Positions 1 through 9,154 are shown, counted from the first letter of the stretch. The stretch: 64,000 nt of DNA from Roseovarius gahaiensis (GCF_011601345.1 NZ_JAAORB010000005.1:1-64000), one strand, 5' to 3'. The notes: generated by a model not told the origin, from the sequence alone. Program-made: numbers and translations.

Positions 1-149
1 ATATATGCCTCAAAAGCATGGAATCACAAAGCAAGCATCATGGGAATCCTGAATCTGATCAGGGGCGACACGCTCTAGAAATATTTGCGTAAGATGTTAC
101 CAACAATAGCATTTGACACTGTTAATTAACTTGAGTTGGAGATCGCAGA

Positions 150-731
150 ATGGACCTGGCCAAGGAGATTGCCATAGCAAAAAATCTTGAGTTTTTCGAA
201 CAATGCCTTGGCGGCGTAGCGGCACGGCATCTTTTTCTCGACGCTATCCGCTGCGCGGAAGCAAATCCGCCGCTGAGCGCAGCCGGGATAACCAGTATTT
301 TATGTGGAATAGAGGGATCCCTCAGATACTGCATTCAAGAAACAGAAAATTCGACTGAACTTGACGATCTGGACAAAGGTCCAAACCTGAATCATCCGCT
401 TCTCAAAAAGGCTAACGACCGAGGATTCGATATAGAAACACTAGCTTTCCCTTGTGAGTCTGGTTCAATGGAACAACTGGCATCATCAAAGCCAAACCCC
501 AAAAATCCGCAAAGTTACTGCGGTATAGTTCTGTGGAGGAATGAATTCGCACATGGACAGCTTTTTCGATCAGCGTTTATGGCTGGCGATGAAATATTCA
601 GTGACACCTACACCCTCGCGCCCGCCTTCAAAGAATTGATCACCATATCTTACCGGTTTTCTGAAGAAGTGCTCAGGTTTCGGCGGGCGTCCAATGCGCC
701 AGCTCGACCACTGAATCCACTTGCCAATTAG
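150..731 (+). CDS. Hypothetical protein with a HEPN-like R-x4-H motif
   Basis: A 193-residue protein that I do not recognise as a named family. It looks mainly helical, with no signal peptide or membrane segment. Residues 130-135 read RNEFAH, which fits the R-x4-6-H signature of HEPN nucleases and nucleotidyltransferase partners; the flanking WRNEFAHG resembles the motif context in several uncharacterised HEPN proteins. The ATG has a GGAG ribosome site eight bases upstream. The gene is visibly richer in A and T than its neighbours and sits tail to tail with uvrB, with 9 bp between the stops, which suggests later acquisition. The HEPN assignment rests on one short motif and is an inference. 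Confidence 0.6.
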   Translation: MDLAKEIAIAKNLEFFEQCLGGVAARHLFLDAIRCAEANPPLSAAGITSILCGIEGSLRYCIQETENSTELDDLDKGPNLNHPLLKKANDRGFDIETLAFPCESGSMEQLASSKPNPKNPQSYCGIVLWRNEFAHGQLFRSAFMAGDEIFSDTYTLAPAFKELITISYRFSEEVLRFRRASNAPARPLNPLAN

Positions 732-740
732 TATCTTTTC

Positions 741-2939
741 TCACCGCCCCTTCCGCTTCACATTCCCACCCCTCTGCCCCGGCCGTCCGGCGGTTGAGCG
801 GCCGCGGCCCTTGGTGGCCTCGGTGCTGGCCTTTTCCACCGCCTGTTGGCGCGCCAGCGGGTCGTCGTGGATGGCCAGATCGACGGCTTCCAGCCGTTTG
901 ACCTCATCGCGCAGGCGGGCGGCCTCTTCGAACTCAAGGTTCTCGGCGGCCTTGCGCATGTCGGTGCGCAGGCCGTCCAGATGGGCCTGAAGGTTGCTGC
1001 CCACCATCGGCGTGTCCACGGTCGCCGTCACGCGGTTCATATCCACATCGCCCTGATACAGCCCGGCCAGAATGTCATCGACATTCTTCTTAATGGTCGC
1101 GGGCGTGATGCCGTGTTCTTCGTTATAGGCGATCTGTTTGGCGCGGCGGCGGTCGGTTTCATCCATCGCCCGCTGCATCGAGCCGGTGATCTTGTCGGCA
1201 TACATGATCACCCGCCCGTCCGAGTTGCGCGCAGCGCGTCCGATGGTCTGGATCAACGAGGTTTCCGAGCGCAAAAAACCCTCTTTATCCGCATCCAGAA
1301 TGGCCACCAGCCCACATTCGGGAATGTCCAACCCCTCGCGCAGCAGGTTGATGCCGATCAGCACATCGAACGCCCCAAGGCGCAGGTCGCGCAAAATCTC
1401 GATCCGTTCGATGGTGTCGATATCCGAGTGCATATAGCGCACGCGGATGCCCTGTTCGTGCAGGTATTCCGTCAGGTCTTCGGCCATGCGTTTGGTCAGC
1501 GTGGTGCATAGGGTGCGATACCCCGCCGCCGAGACGCGCCGCACCTCGTCCAGCAGATCATCGACCTGCATTTCGACCGGGCGAATTTCGATAACGGGGT
1601 CCAGCAGGCCGGTGGGGCGGATCACCTGTTCGGTGAACACCCCGCCGGTCTGCTCGATCTCCCATTTGGCGGGGGTGGCCGAGACGAACACCGATTGCGG
1701 GCGCATGGCGTCCCATTCCTCGAACTTCAGCGGGCGGTTGTCCATGCAGCTTGGCAGGCGAAAGCCGTGTTCGGCCAATGTCATCTTGCGCCGGAAGTCG
1801 CCTTTGTACATGCCGCCGATCTGCGGCACGCTGACGTGGGATTCATCGGCAAAGACAATCGCGGTGTCGGGAATGAATTCGAATAGGGTCGGCGGCGGCT
1901 CGCCGGGGGCGCGGCCTGTCAGGTAGCGCGAGTAATTCTCGATCCCGTTGCAGACGCCCGTGGCCTCCAACATCTCGATATCGAAGTTCGTGCGTTGCTC
2001 CAGCCGCTGCGCCTCCAGCAGCTTGCCTTCGCCCACCAGCTGATCCAGCCGGGTGCGCAGCTCTTTCTTGATGCCGATGACGGCCTGCTGCATCGTCGGC
2101 TTGGGCGTGACGTAGTGCGAATTGGCATAGACGCGGATCTGTTCGAAACTGTTGGTTTTTTCGCCGGTCAGCGGGTCAAATTCACAAATCGATTCAAGCT
2201 CTTCGCCAAAAAAGCTCAGCTTCCAAGCGCGATCTTCAAGGTGCGCGGGCCAAATCTCAAGACTGTCGCCACGCACCCGGAAACTGCCGCGCTGAAAGCC
2301 GTGATCGTTGCGACGGTATTGTTGCGCCACCAGATCGGCCATCACCTTGCGCTGATCATATTCCCCGCCAACCTTAAGGTCTTGCGTCATCGCGCCGTAG
2401 GTTTCGACGCTGCCGATGCCGTAGATGCACGAGACCGAGGCGACAATGATCACATCGTCGCGTTCCAACAAAGCCCGCGTGGCCGAGTGGCGCATGCGGT
2501 CGATCTGTTCGTTGATCTGGCTTTCCTTCTCGATGAAGGTATCGCTGCGCGGCACATAGGCCTCGGGCTGGTAATAGTCGTAGTAGCTGACGAAATATTC
2601 GACGGCGTTATGGGGAAAAAACCCTTTGAATTCCCCGTAAAGCTGCGCCGCCAGTGTTTTGTTGGGGGCCAAAATGATCGCCGGGCGCTGCGTTTCCTCG
2701 ATCACCTTGGCCATGGTGTAGGTCTTGCCGGTGCCGGTCGCGCCCAGCAACACCTGATCGCGCTCACCGTCCAGAACGGCCTGACTGATTTCGGCGATCG
2801 CGGTGGGCTGGTCGCCAGCTGGCGAAAAGTCGCTGACCATCTCAAAGCGCTTACCGCCCTCCAGCTTGGGGCGCGCCTTTACCTCGGGGGCGGGGCTGTG
2901 CAGCAGGGCTTCGGATGTGTCGGAATGGGCGTAGGGCAT
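741..2939 (-). CDS. uvrB: Excinuclease ABC subunit B (UvrB)
   Basis: UvrB is the damage-verifying helicase-like subunit of nucleotide excision repair; it receives DNA from UvrA and recruits UvrC. The 732-residue protein has Walker A GATGTGKT at 66-73, the beta-hairpin segment with [12 protein letters not shown] near 120-131, helicase motifs including the DESHVS box, and a C-terminal UVR motif (about 650-684) that contacts UvrC. It has two additions: an N-terminal extension of about 30 residues before the conserved start region and a basic Gly/Arg/Lys-rich tail of about 45 residues after the UVR motif. The ATG is preceded by AGGA. It appears to be transcribed alone. Identification is secure. 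Confidence 0.98.
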   Translation of the reverse strand: MPYAHSDTSEALLHSPAPEVKARPKLEGGKRFEMVSDFSPAGDQPTAIAEISQAVLDGERDQVLLGATGTGKTYTMAKVIEETQRPAIILAPNKTLAAQLYGEFKGFFPHNAVEYFVSYYDYYQPEAYVPRSDTFIEKESQINEQIDRMRHSATRALLERDDVIIVASVSCIYGIGSVETYGAMTQDLKVGGEYDQRKVMADLVAQQYRRNDHGFQRGSFRVRGDSLEIWPAHLEDRAWKLSFFGEELESICEFDPLTGEKTNSFEQIRVYANSHYVTPKPTMQQAVIGIKKELRTRLDQLVGEGKLLEAQRLEQRTNFDIEMLEATGVCNGIENYSRYLTGRAPGEPPPTLFEFIPDTAIVFADESHVSVPQIGGMYKGDFRRKMTLAEHGFRLPSCMDNRPLKFEEWDAMRPQSVFVSATPAKWEIEQTGGVFTEQVIRPTGLLDPVIEIRPVEMQVDDLLDEVRRVSAAGYRTLCTTLTKRMAEDLTEYLHEQGIRVRYMHSDIDTIERIEILRDLRLGAFDVLIGINLLREGLDIPECGLVAILDADKEGFLRSETSLIQTIGRAARNSDGRVIMYADKITGSMQRAMDETDRRRAKQIAYNEEHGITPATIKKNVDDILAGLYQGDVDMNRVTATVDTPMVGSNLQAHLDGLRTDMRKAAENLEFEEAARLRDEVKRLEAVDLAIHDDPLARQQAVEKASTEATKGRGRSTAGRPGQRGGNVKRKGR

Positions 2940-3239
2940 GGGATCCTGGGGGTTATCGGCGTTGCTGCACAGTTGATGTGTTTTCAGTCCGGTTCAAGGG
3001 GCAAAGCGGCCTGTTCCGTTCGGCGCGGTCGTGTCCGTCACGTTTTCCAGCAACGTCGCGTCGAACCATCAGCACGCTATGACATAGCGGCGTGTTCAGA
3101 CCATACCGAGACGCCATACCACAGGCGGCGGGCGCCCCAATAAAACGCCCTGACAGACGGGTTCTGCCAGGGCCTGGGGTATCAGCCGCGCGGCACGCGC
3201 TATCTTTGTAACGCGCCGCAAGGCAATTTGCGCTGATGA
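2940..3239. other. Intergenic region between uvrB and the zinc-ribbon gene
   Basis: About 300 bases without a convincing gene. It holds the uvrB upstream region and, at 3139-3173, a strong minus-strand hairpin with a U-rich tail. Forward-strand reading frames here are continuations of frames antisense to uvrB and were not accepted. Confidence 0.6.
3139..3173 (-). terminator. Intrinsic terminator of the zinc-ribbon gene
   Basis: Read on the minus strand, GCCCTGGCAG, a seven-base loop, then CTGTCAGGGC, followed by GTTTTATT. The arms pair over ten positions with one G-U wobble. It lies about 65 bases past the stop of the gene ending at 3240, on the same strand, so it is the likely end of that transcript. 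Confidence 0.8.
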
Positions 3240-3485
3240 TTAAAAATCGAAAAGATCTTCCAAGAAGCCACCGCGCTTTTTGCGCTTGTAATCCCCCCGG
3301 TCAGCACTTTCGCGCCGCGCTTGCGGTGCAGTAGACGACGTATCGGCCTGCGGGGCTGACCGTTCGATGATCTTGTCCAATTCGCCCCGGTCCAGCCACA
3401 CACCCCGACATTTCGGGCAGTAGTCAATTTCAACTCCGGCGCGGTCGGCCATGACCAGTTGTTCTCCGTCGATTGGGCATTGCAT
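3240..3485 (-). CDS. Small zf-TFIIB-type zinc-ribbon protein
   Basis: An 81-residue cytosolic protein. The N-terminal half carries the zf-TFIIB pattern: CPIDG at residues 3-7 and CPKCRGVWLDRGEL from residue 23, which should bind one zinc ion. The second half is a charged linker rich in Ser, Thr, Lys and Arg, ending in an acidic-aromatic FLEDLFDF tail, as seen in other short members of this family. The start at 3485 was chosen over a longer frame because AGGAGGA lies seven bases upstream and the cysteine motif then falls at the extreme N-terminus, as usual. The biological role of the family is not established. Confidence 0.85.
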   Translation of the reverse strand: MQCPIDGEQLVMADRAGVEIDYCPKCRGVWLDRGELDKIIERSAPQADTSSTAPQARRESADRGDYKRKKRGGFLEDLFDF

Positions 3486-3677
3486 GTGGGCGGTCCTCCT
3501 GATTGCGTGTTGCCCCTTAAATGTGGGATCGCACTCGCCCTCTGCAAGAGGCGGGCAGACCAGATCGCGCATGGACAGATCACACCCGTCTGCGTCAGAT
3601 CAACGGCACGAATGGAACGCCACAGCCTGCCACACCGGCCAACACCGCCAGCAGCACCGCCGCGCGCATCCTGCGTC

Positions 3678-4271
3678 TCAATTCGACGCCCCGGAAACGC
3701 TTAGGCCCAGCACCCGCCAGCTTTGCATTCCGCCGCGATAATAGAAAATCCGATCAGCCGGGTATCCTGCGGAGATCATGTTGCGAATGGCCGAGGGGCT
3801 TTGCCCGCACCATAGCCCGTTGCAAAACAGCGCCACAGGCCGCGCCTCGGTGCAATCCCAGCCGTCAAAGTCGATCTCGCATCCCAGATCCTCTAAACGG
3901 TCCACCACTTGCGTGTAAGGAATGTTGATCGCGCCGGGGATTGTGCCGCCCTCGAACCAGTCGGGGGTGCGGCTGTCGACGACGATGGCCTCTTCGTCGG
4001 CCAGCATGTCCAGCATTTCGATCTCACCGATGGTCGTAACGCCCGGCGCGGGCGTCATCGGCTGAATACAAAACGGCGGACAGGGCCGCGAGGTGCGCGC
4101 CCATTCGCCCGTCACCTCGTTGGTGGGGTCTTGAATGCGTTGAATTTCAACCGGCCCTGACGGCGTCTGAACCGTGACTGTTGGAATGTCGGAACGGATA
4201 TTGACCGGCTCTTGCGCGGCCACAGGGGCCGCCAGCAGGCTGATTGCGGTTATGACAATTTGAATACGCAT
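3678..4271 (-). CDS. Exported rhodanese-like protein
   Basis: A 197-residue protein with a signal peptide (MRIQIVITAISLLAAPVAAQ) and one rhodanese-type domain in its C-terminal two thirds. The active-site loop reads CNGLWCGQS, so the catalytic cysteine position is filled and a second cysteine lies five residues later. A VVDSRTPDWFEGGTIPGAIN segment supplies the conserved DxR and HxPGAxN-like regions. Predicted to act in the periplasm, perhaps in sulfur or redox chemistry of thiols; the substrate cannot be read from the sequence. The start with AGGGAGG five bases upstream was chosen over one seven codons earlier. The similar PQQ-associated CxxCW family was considered, but the cysteine spacing differs. 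Confidence 0.85.
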   Translation of the reverse strand: MRIQIVITAISLLAAPVAAQEPVNIRSDIPTVTVQTPSGPVEIQRIQDPTNEVTGEWARTSRPCPPFCIQPMTPAPGVTTIGEIEMLDMLADEEAIVVDSRTPDWFEGGTIPGAINIPYTQVVDRLEDLGCEIDFDGWDCTEARPVALFCNGLWCGQSPSAIRNMISAGYPADRIFYYRGGMQSWRVLGLSVSGASN

Positions 4272-4313
4272 GGCGCCCTCCCTTTTGGTCAAAAGGCTAA
4301 CACGGTTTCAAGA

Positions 4314-4871
4314 TTACGCCCACCCCATCCAAACAATGATCGCCAATCCCATCAGGATCAGCCCGCTGACCACCCCGGCAAAACCGCCCCAGTTGCGCCG
4401 TGCCGTGCGGCCCAAGGCCAGACCGGCCCAAGCAAACAGGACCGAGCAGGTCAAGATTGTCAAAGCCAGCGCAAGCGGTGGCACGCCGCCCAACCCCATG
4501 CTGAAGCCGACAACCAGATTGTCCAATGACAAACCGGCCGACAGAACAACAAGACCGGTCCAACCTGTCAAATAATGTGCAAGATCCCGGCGCTCGGACC
4601 GGCTGCGCGCTGCGCTGACGATCGTCAGCCCACCCAAGGACATCAACACCAAAGGCCCAAGCCAGTTGGCATGGTCGGCGATCAACCGCGCGGCATGCTG
4701 CCCCAGCCACGCCCCGATCAAGGGTATGGTGAATTCAAACGCCCCGAACACCACCAGAATCCGCGGCCACAGCTGGCGTTGCGCAACACTGCCAAGCGCC
4801 AATGCAACAGCCGTGTTGTTTGCTGCGATGGCAATACCGATCAGCAGCAAGCGCAGCACCAAATCCGTCAC
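4314..4871 (-). CDS. MntP/YtaF-like membrane protein, putative manganese efflux
   Basis: A 185-residue hydrophobic protein with about six transmembrane helices arranged as two similar halves, as in the MntP manganese exporter family. The second half contains SLDNLVVGFSMG, matching the conserved Asp-containing helix; the equivalent place in the first half reads ANNTAVALALG, with Asn where MntP has Asp, so ion specificity may differ. The start is GTG. It lies 36 bases downstream of the universal stress protein gene on the same strand and may be cotranscribed with it. I am fairly sure of the family and unsure of the substrate. Confidence 0.75.
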   Translation of the reverse strand: MTDLVLRLLLIGIAIAANNTAVALALGSVAQRQLWPRILVVFGAFEFTIPLIGAWLGQHAARLIADHANWLGPLVLMSLGGLTIVSAARSRSERRDLAHYLTGWTGLVVLSAGLSLDNLVVGFSMGLGGVPPLALALTILTCSVLFAWAGLALGRTARRNWGGFAGVVSGLILMGLAIIVWMGWA

Positions 4872-4907
4872 CGATGGAACCTGTTAAGCGAATGGGCCTG
4901 CAAGGGC

Positions 4908-5315
4908 TTAGCGGATCACATGCACCGCGCATGCGGCATGCCGCACCACTTGCGAGGCGGTGCTGCCCAACAACAAATCCTGCATGCCCGGCCGATGGCT
5001 GGCAATGACGATACAATCGATACCGGATTGTTCCGCAAAATCCAGAATGGTGCGCCCGGAATGCCCGTCGATCACCTGCGATTCTGCATTGGGCAGGCTA
5101 GCGGCCATATCGCGCAGTTCAGTCTCGATCGCCTGACGGCTTTCCACAAGGTAATTGTCGGGCACATAAGAAATCGCGTAGCCGGGAATTTGCTCCATCA
5201 CATGCAGCAGAGTCACCTTGCCGCTGTCACCGGCCAACAGGCGCGCCACGTTGATGGCGCCCGCTGAATCACGGTCTTCTTCGAACGATACGGGAACAAG
5301 AATGTTTTTGTACAT
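4908..5315 (-). CDS. Universal stress protein, UspA family
   Basis: A single-domain 135-residue Usp protein. It opens with MYKNILVPVSFEED (beta-1 and phosphate-contact region) and closes with IVIASHRPGMQDLLLGSTAS, the glycine-rich nucleotide-binding stretch, so it should bind ATP or AMP and dimerise. A clear GGAGG ribosome site lies upstream of the ATG. The promoter region contains a near match to an FNR-type box at 5370-5383, in keeping with oxygen-responsive Usp genes known in relatives. The MntP-like gene follows 36 bases downstream. Confidence 0.9.
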   Translation of the reverse strand: MYKNILVPVSFEEDRDSAGAINVARLLAGDSGKVTLLHVMEQIPGYAISYVPDNYLVESRQAIETELRDMAASLPNAESQVIDGHSGRTILDFAEQSGIDCIVIASHRPGMQDLLLGSTASQVVRHAACAVHVIR

Positions 5316-5369
5316 TAGGAACCTCCGATTGTTAATAACTTACTTTGCCATAGTCTGACGTGTGCGTCA

Positions 5370-5383
5370 TTGATACAGGTCAG
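5370..5383 (-). promoter_or_regulatory. Possible FNR/FnrL-type box upstream of the usp gene
   Basis: On the minus strand the 14 bases read CTGACCTGTATCAA. Compared with TTGAT-N4-ATCAA, the right half is exact and the left half differs at its first and fifth bases (the fifth, C for T, is common in real sites). It lies about 55 bases before the usp start codon, a plausible activator position. This is a motif match only. Confidence 0.4.
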
Positions 5384-5386
5384 GTG

Positions 5387-5728
5387 CTACGGGGCGTCGG
5401 TTGCCGCCTCGATCTGGCGCATGATCTCGGCCCCCCACTCACCGATCACCGGCAGAAATTCGATCTGGCTGATCGTCCATGCCAAGGCAGACAGGATCAT
5501 CGACGCCCCCAGCAAGGTGCCCAGCGCAAATGCGGCACCACGCGCGAAATTGAACGCCAAAAGGCGCGGGATCGAATTGTGAATACGCACGAAACGATGC
5601 GCGTTCAAATGCGCCACCTCGGCGCGCAACGCCGCGATTTCGCTGGCCAGCGCGTCTTGCGCCTGTGCGCTGTTTTGATCTTTTAAGTCTCGCTTGTCGT
5701 CGTCAGTCAAAACAGGCCGCAACCTCAT
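5387..5728 (-). CDS. DUF5665-family membrane-associated protein
   Basis: A 113-residue protein with an N-terminal coiled-coil-like stretch (ALASEIAALRAEVAHLNAHR) followed by two hydrophobic segments (about 58-75 and 78-95), the pattern of DUF5665. Function unknown; probably an inner-membrane protein with a cytosolic coiled coil. The frame overlaps the end of the upstream ABM-domain gene by 26 bases. No ribosome site is clear at the ATG; a TTG at 5710 would shorten the protein by six residues and the overlap to 8 bases, and may be the true start. Confidence 0.75.
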   Translation of the reverse strand: MRLRPVLTDDDKRDLKDQNSAQAQDALASEIAALRAEVAHLNAHRFVRIHNSIPRLLAFNFARGAAFALGTLLGASMILSALAWTISQIEFLPVIGEWGAEIMRQIEAATDAP

Positions 5729-6023
5729 ACATCACAGGCTCGAACGCCTTGCACATATCATTGATCTCGCGGTTGCGTTTGCGCATTTCATCACTGCGCA
5801 ACATCGCTTGGTAATCCTCACGGCGTTCCCATTGCGAATAATTGGCAATCCGGGTCTGCGCATCGTTTACATGCAGGCCCGCCGCGATGAATCCGGGCTG
5901 TTTGGAAATAAACGCCTCGTAGGCATCTGTCAAAGCATCCAAAAGATCCTGACAGGTGCCGGGCGTCGCATCAAACGTGGTGATCACGGTCTGATAGCTG
6001 TTGTCGGTTTGAATTCTTGGCAT
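5703..6023 (-). CDS. Antibiotic biosynthesis monooxygenase (ABM) domain protein
   Basis: A 106-residue single-domain protein of the dimeric alpha-beta barrel type. The pattern is an N-terminal strand (YQTVITTFDA), a helix, GFIAAGLHVNDAQTRIANYSQW with the conserved YSQW-like strand, then a helix and a C-terminal strand. Members are cofactor-free oxygenases of quinone-like compounds or have no known activity. AAGGGG precedes the ATG. It overlaps the DUF5665 gene, so the two are translationally linked; no link to a biosynthetic cluster is visible. Confidence 0.8.
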   Translation of the reverse strand: MPRIQTDNSYQTVITTFDATPGTCQDLLDALTDAYEAFISKQPGFIAAGLHVNDAQTRIANYSQWERREDYQAMLRSDEMRKRNREINDMCKAFEPVMYEVAACFD

Positions 6024-6172
6024 GGTGCCCCCCTTATTGCACCCCAGCCTAGCATTCCTGCCGCTCAGCGCAAATTATTAGCAGGCGTCATGCCCGCGTT
6101 AACCCGCAATTTACCAAGACTAACGATTGTTAACCGGACGAGCAGACCGCCATCCACCCAGCCGGAGGGGCC

Positions 6173-6832
6173 ATGCACCGCCTTATGATCCTGCTTTGCC
6201 TATGCAGCGTTGTCGCATCGTTTGCCGCGCGCACGGCCAATGCCGGGCTATGGCCGCGCGAGGCGGGCAAAACGTTTCTGTCGCTATCATGGGAGCGCGA
6301 CCTGATGCGCGACATCGGCTATGCGACGGTGTATGCCGAATATGGCCTGTCCGACCGCCTGACGCTGGGGCTGGATATCGGTGCCGATCCTGACGGGCTG
6401 TCCAAGGCGATAGCCTTTGCGCGGTTTCCCTTTGGCCAGTCCCCCGGTGGAATGCGACTGGCGCTGGAAATGGGCACCGGCGTAACCGACAAGCGCCCGG
6501 TGATGCGCCCTGCGATGTCGTTTGGCCGTGGGATTGATATGGTCGGGCGATCCGGCTGGCTGACGCTGGATATCCGCGCCACCGTGTTTCAGGATACGTT
6601 TGACGCCGCGTGGGAAAGCGACCTGACACTGGGCCTGAATGCCACGGCGCGGGGCAAGGCGATCATGCAACTGCAAACCGGTCAGCCGGTCACAGGTGAC
6701 GCGTATGTCAAGCTTGGCTCGTCTTGGGTGATGCAAGGCCCACCCGGCCGCCACATCGAATTCGGCGTGGTGACCGGGCTTAAAAACAGTGATGCGCTGG
6801 CGGCCAAGATCGCGCTTTGGCACGCGTTCTGA
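6173..6832 (+). CDS. Exported beta-barrel-like hypothetical protein
   Basis: A 219-residue protein with a signal peptide cleaved after about residue 24 (TANA). The mature part alternates polar and hydrophobic residues in short strands separated by turns (for example YATVYAEYGLSDRLTLGLDI), and it ends in an aromatic residue (KIALWHAF), as outer-membrane barrels often do. I cannot assign a family. An excellent GGAGGGG ribosome site lies three bases before the ATG. It stands alone between the ABM gene (divergent) and the beta-helix gene (convergent). Confidence 0.75.
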   Translation: MHRLMILLCLCSVVASFAARTANAGLWPREAGKTFLSLSWERDLMRDIGYATVYAEYGLSDRLTLGLDIGADPDGLSKAIAFARFPFGQSPGGMRLALEMGTGVTDKRPVMRPAMSFGRGIDMVGRSGWLTLDIRATVFQDTFDAAWESDLTLGLNATARGKAIMQLQTGQPVTGDAYVKLGSSWVMQGPPGRHIEFGVVTGLKNSDALAAKIALWHAF

Positions 6833-6859
6833 TCGCCACCAGCGGCTGATTGGTGCCGA

Positions 6860-9154
6860 TCAGAACGGATCGTCGATGCGCACTGTCACCATGACCGTTC
6901 CCTTCAACTCGCCTTCCCAACGCAGCACCGCCTGATCGTTATCCGGCCCCTGCTTGGCCTGATAATAGGGCGTCGCATAGACAATCGCATTGCTGTCATC
7001 GCGCAACGGCCCAGCGGCCAGCACCGCATCCACCCCTTGCACCCAAGCATTGAACGGCAGGCGCGGCCCTGCATCCACTGTCCACGCCTGCGCCGGCGTG
7101 GTCTGGGTGTGTTCAATGGTGATCGGGCTGGCCACCGTCCGGATCACGTTGTTGAACATGTTGTCGCGGAAGGTGACATTTTGAAAACGGTTGTAATCGA
7201 GATCGGCAAAGCTGGTGTCGATCCCCTCAACCCTCTCAATCGGGGTGCCGATGATGCGAAACGAATTGCCCGTGACCGTCAGGCCATTCAGAAAATGCCC
7301 CGCGCCATGCGGTTTGACCACGATATAGTTGAACCAAGATGCCACATGGCTGGCCAAAAACGTGTTGTCGGTCACACTCAGCTGGCTAAACGAAAACTCG
7401 TTGGAAAACTCCGGGGCCTGATCGTGTTCGTTCGACCACTCGATGAAACTGTTATCCACGTAATTGCCGTTGATCGTGCCACGGTTGTTCGTCCGGGTCA
7501 GCAACAGCCCCGCCATGCGCGGCGAATTTTGCAAGGTATCGCCCTGAAACCAGTGATTGCCGGTCAAAATCGTGCTTGATCCACCGACAACCGCGAAATG
7601 CCGGAAATGCACCGCGCGATTATTGCGCAGCTTGACGTCATTGGCATTGGCGTTGAGGGCAATGGATTGCCGATCTACCGCGGCCAGCGGGCTTTCGTTC
7701 GACAGAAACTGGCAACGGTCGATCAACATCCCCTGACACCCCTCGCCATGGCTGGTGATGCCGCGATCCTTGGGGCGGGTAATGAAGCAATCGCGCAAGG
7801 CAAAACCGCTGCCTTGCGGCGGCAACAAGATGCCGCTGCATTCGCCACTGCACTGGATCTCGATATCCGACAGGGTAAACCGGCCCAGATCGTCAAACCC
7901 GCTGAAATCCAGAATGTATTTGAACCGCTTGAAGGTGAACACCTGCGTGCCGTCCGCATCATATAACGGCGCGCTTAACTCAAGGCTTTGGGTGGCGGGG
8001 TTTTTGGCGCGCACATAGACCTCGCGGCCCACGCCGTTCCCTTCAACCAATGCGCCGACCGGCACATTGGCCACATTGGCCACCCCGGTCAGGCGCTTGG
8101 CGTCATTCGGTGAATAGCGGGCTTGCGAGGTGACAATTTCGGTGTCCCATGCCGGGCCGGAAAAGATCGAAAACTGCCCGTTGCGAATGACCCGGCGCTG
8201 GTTGAAAAACGTCCGATTGGCCAACGCCGCCTGCATGTCAATGGGGGCGCGCACCCCGATCAACCGCCCGCCCAGATCCAATGTCTCATGCCCCGCTGTA
8301 TTCAACAGCGCTTGAAACGCCTTCTTGAACGCCAGTTCTTCGTCATCGTCAAAGGCGTCAATATAGGCGGGCAGATCGAAGTTCTTGGTCAGGCCAAGGA
8401 TCTTGTCCTCGGGCATGACAACCGACCCTTCGAACCGCACCCGGTTTTGAAAGGTCACACTGTCGGCCAGATAGTAACTGCCCGCTGGCACCAACACCTC
8501 GCGCCCTGCTGCGGCGGCGTCGGCCAATTCAAAGGCTGCGGTGTCATCGGTCACGCCATCGACCTGTGCGCCGTAGTCGCGCACATCCACTAGGCTGATC
8601 ATGTCGCGCAGGAACACATGGGTGACATCCTCGATCACAAGGTCGTCAATGCGTACTACGCCGCCGCTTGGGCCGGTCAGGTCCAACCCGAAATGCCCAT
8701 AAAGGGCCTCGGTGCCCCAGACCATGTCAACGCCAGTGCGCGCGCCTGCCCCCACAATGGCGCTGACCTCGACCACCTGACCATAGCTGCTCAGGGCCAC
8801 CGCTGGCCCGGTCTCGGCCACACCGGTCACATGCGCGCCGCCCGCGCCGCCGGCCCAACCCGCAATACGCACCGACGGCAAATTCCCCGAGATCGCCTTC
8901 ACACGCGCCCGCACGCGCAGGTAACACCCCGGCAAAAGTGGCGTTTCGCCCATATAGCGCAGCTTTTGAACTGTATCGGCTTTTTGCAGTTCCAACGCGC
9001 CGCCAAAATCCTGATCCGCCGGAACAAAAGCGGCATTGAGCGCGTCCTCGTAGGTGTCTGCCCCCGGCGTCCCATCGCCGCTTGACCAGACCTCAAGCCC
9101 GCCTGCAAATTGAGGCGGCATGAAAACGATCCCATCGGTGATTGCCTTGTTCAT
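6860..9154 (-). CDS. Large right-handed beta-helix protein (pectate-lyase-3/GH28-like)
   Basis: A 764-residue protein. Residues 1-180 look like a beta-sandwich, possibly carbohydrate-binding. Then comes the start signature of the pectate-lyase-3 superfamily, VRDYGAQVDGVTDDTAAFELA, with PAGSYYLADSVTF just after it, followed by several hundred residues of Asn-rich parallel beta-helix coils (RNNRAVHFRH, INGNYVDNSF, VTDNTFLASH, VTGNSFRIIG). This fold is used by polysaccharide lyases and hydrolases and by phage tailspikes. There is no signal peptide, so export would need another route. The start at 9154 has AAAGGGA six bases upstream; a start 15 codons earlier lacks one. The substrate is unknown. 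Confidence 0.85.
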   Translation of the reverse strand: MNKAITDGIVFMPPQFAGGLEVWSSGDGTPGADTYEDALNAAFVPADQDFGGALELQKADTVQKLRYMGETPLLPGCYLRVRARVKAISGNLPSVRIAGWAGGAGGAHVTGVAETGPAVALSSYGQVVEVSAIVGAGARTGVDMVWGTEALYGHFGLDLTGPSGGVVRIDDLVIEDVTHVFLRDMISLVDVRDYGAQVDGVTDDTAAFELADAAAAGREVLVPAGSYYLADSVTFQNRVRFEGSVVMPEDKILGLTKNFDLPAYIDAFDDDEELAFKKAFQALLNTAGHETLDLGGRLIGVRAPIDMQAALANRTFFNQRRVIRNGQFSIFSGPAWDTEIVTSQARYSPNDAKRLTGVANVANVPVGALVEGNGVGREVYVRAKNPATQSLELSAPLYDADGTQVFTFKRFKYILDFSGFDDLGRFTLSDIEIQCSGECSGILLPPQGSGFALRDCFITRPKDRGITSHGEGCQGMLIDRCQFLSNESPLAAVDRQSIALNANANDVKLRNNRAVHFRHFAVVGGSSTILTGNHWFQGDTLQNSPRMAGLLLTRTNNRGTINGNYVDNSFIEWSNEHDQAPEFSNEFSFSQLSVTDNTFLASHVASWFNYIVVKPHGAGHFLNGLTVTGNSFRIIGTPIERVEGIDTSFADLDYNRFQNVTFRDNMFNNVIRTVASPITIEHTQTTPAQAWTVDAGPRLPFNAWVQGVDAVLAAGPLRDDSNAIVYATPYYQAKQGPDNDQAVLRWEGELKGTVMVTVRIDDPF

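Noticed and set aside
3678-4271. Reading the rhodanese as a PQQ-associated CxxCW protein
   Set aside because: The cysteines read C-N-G-L-W-C, which is not C-x-x-C-W; a general rhodanese-like label is safer.
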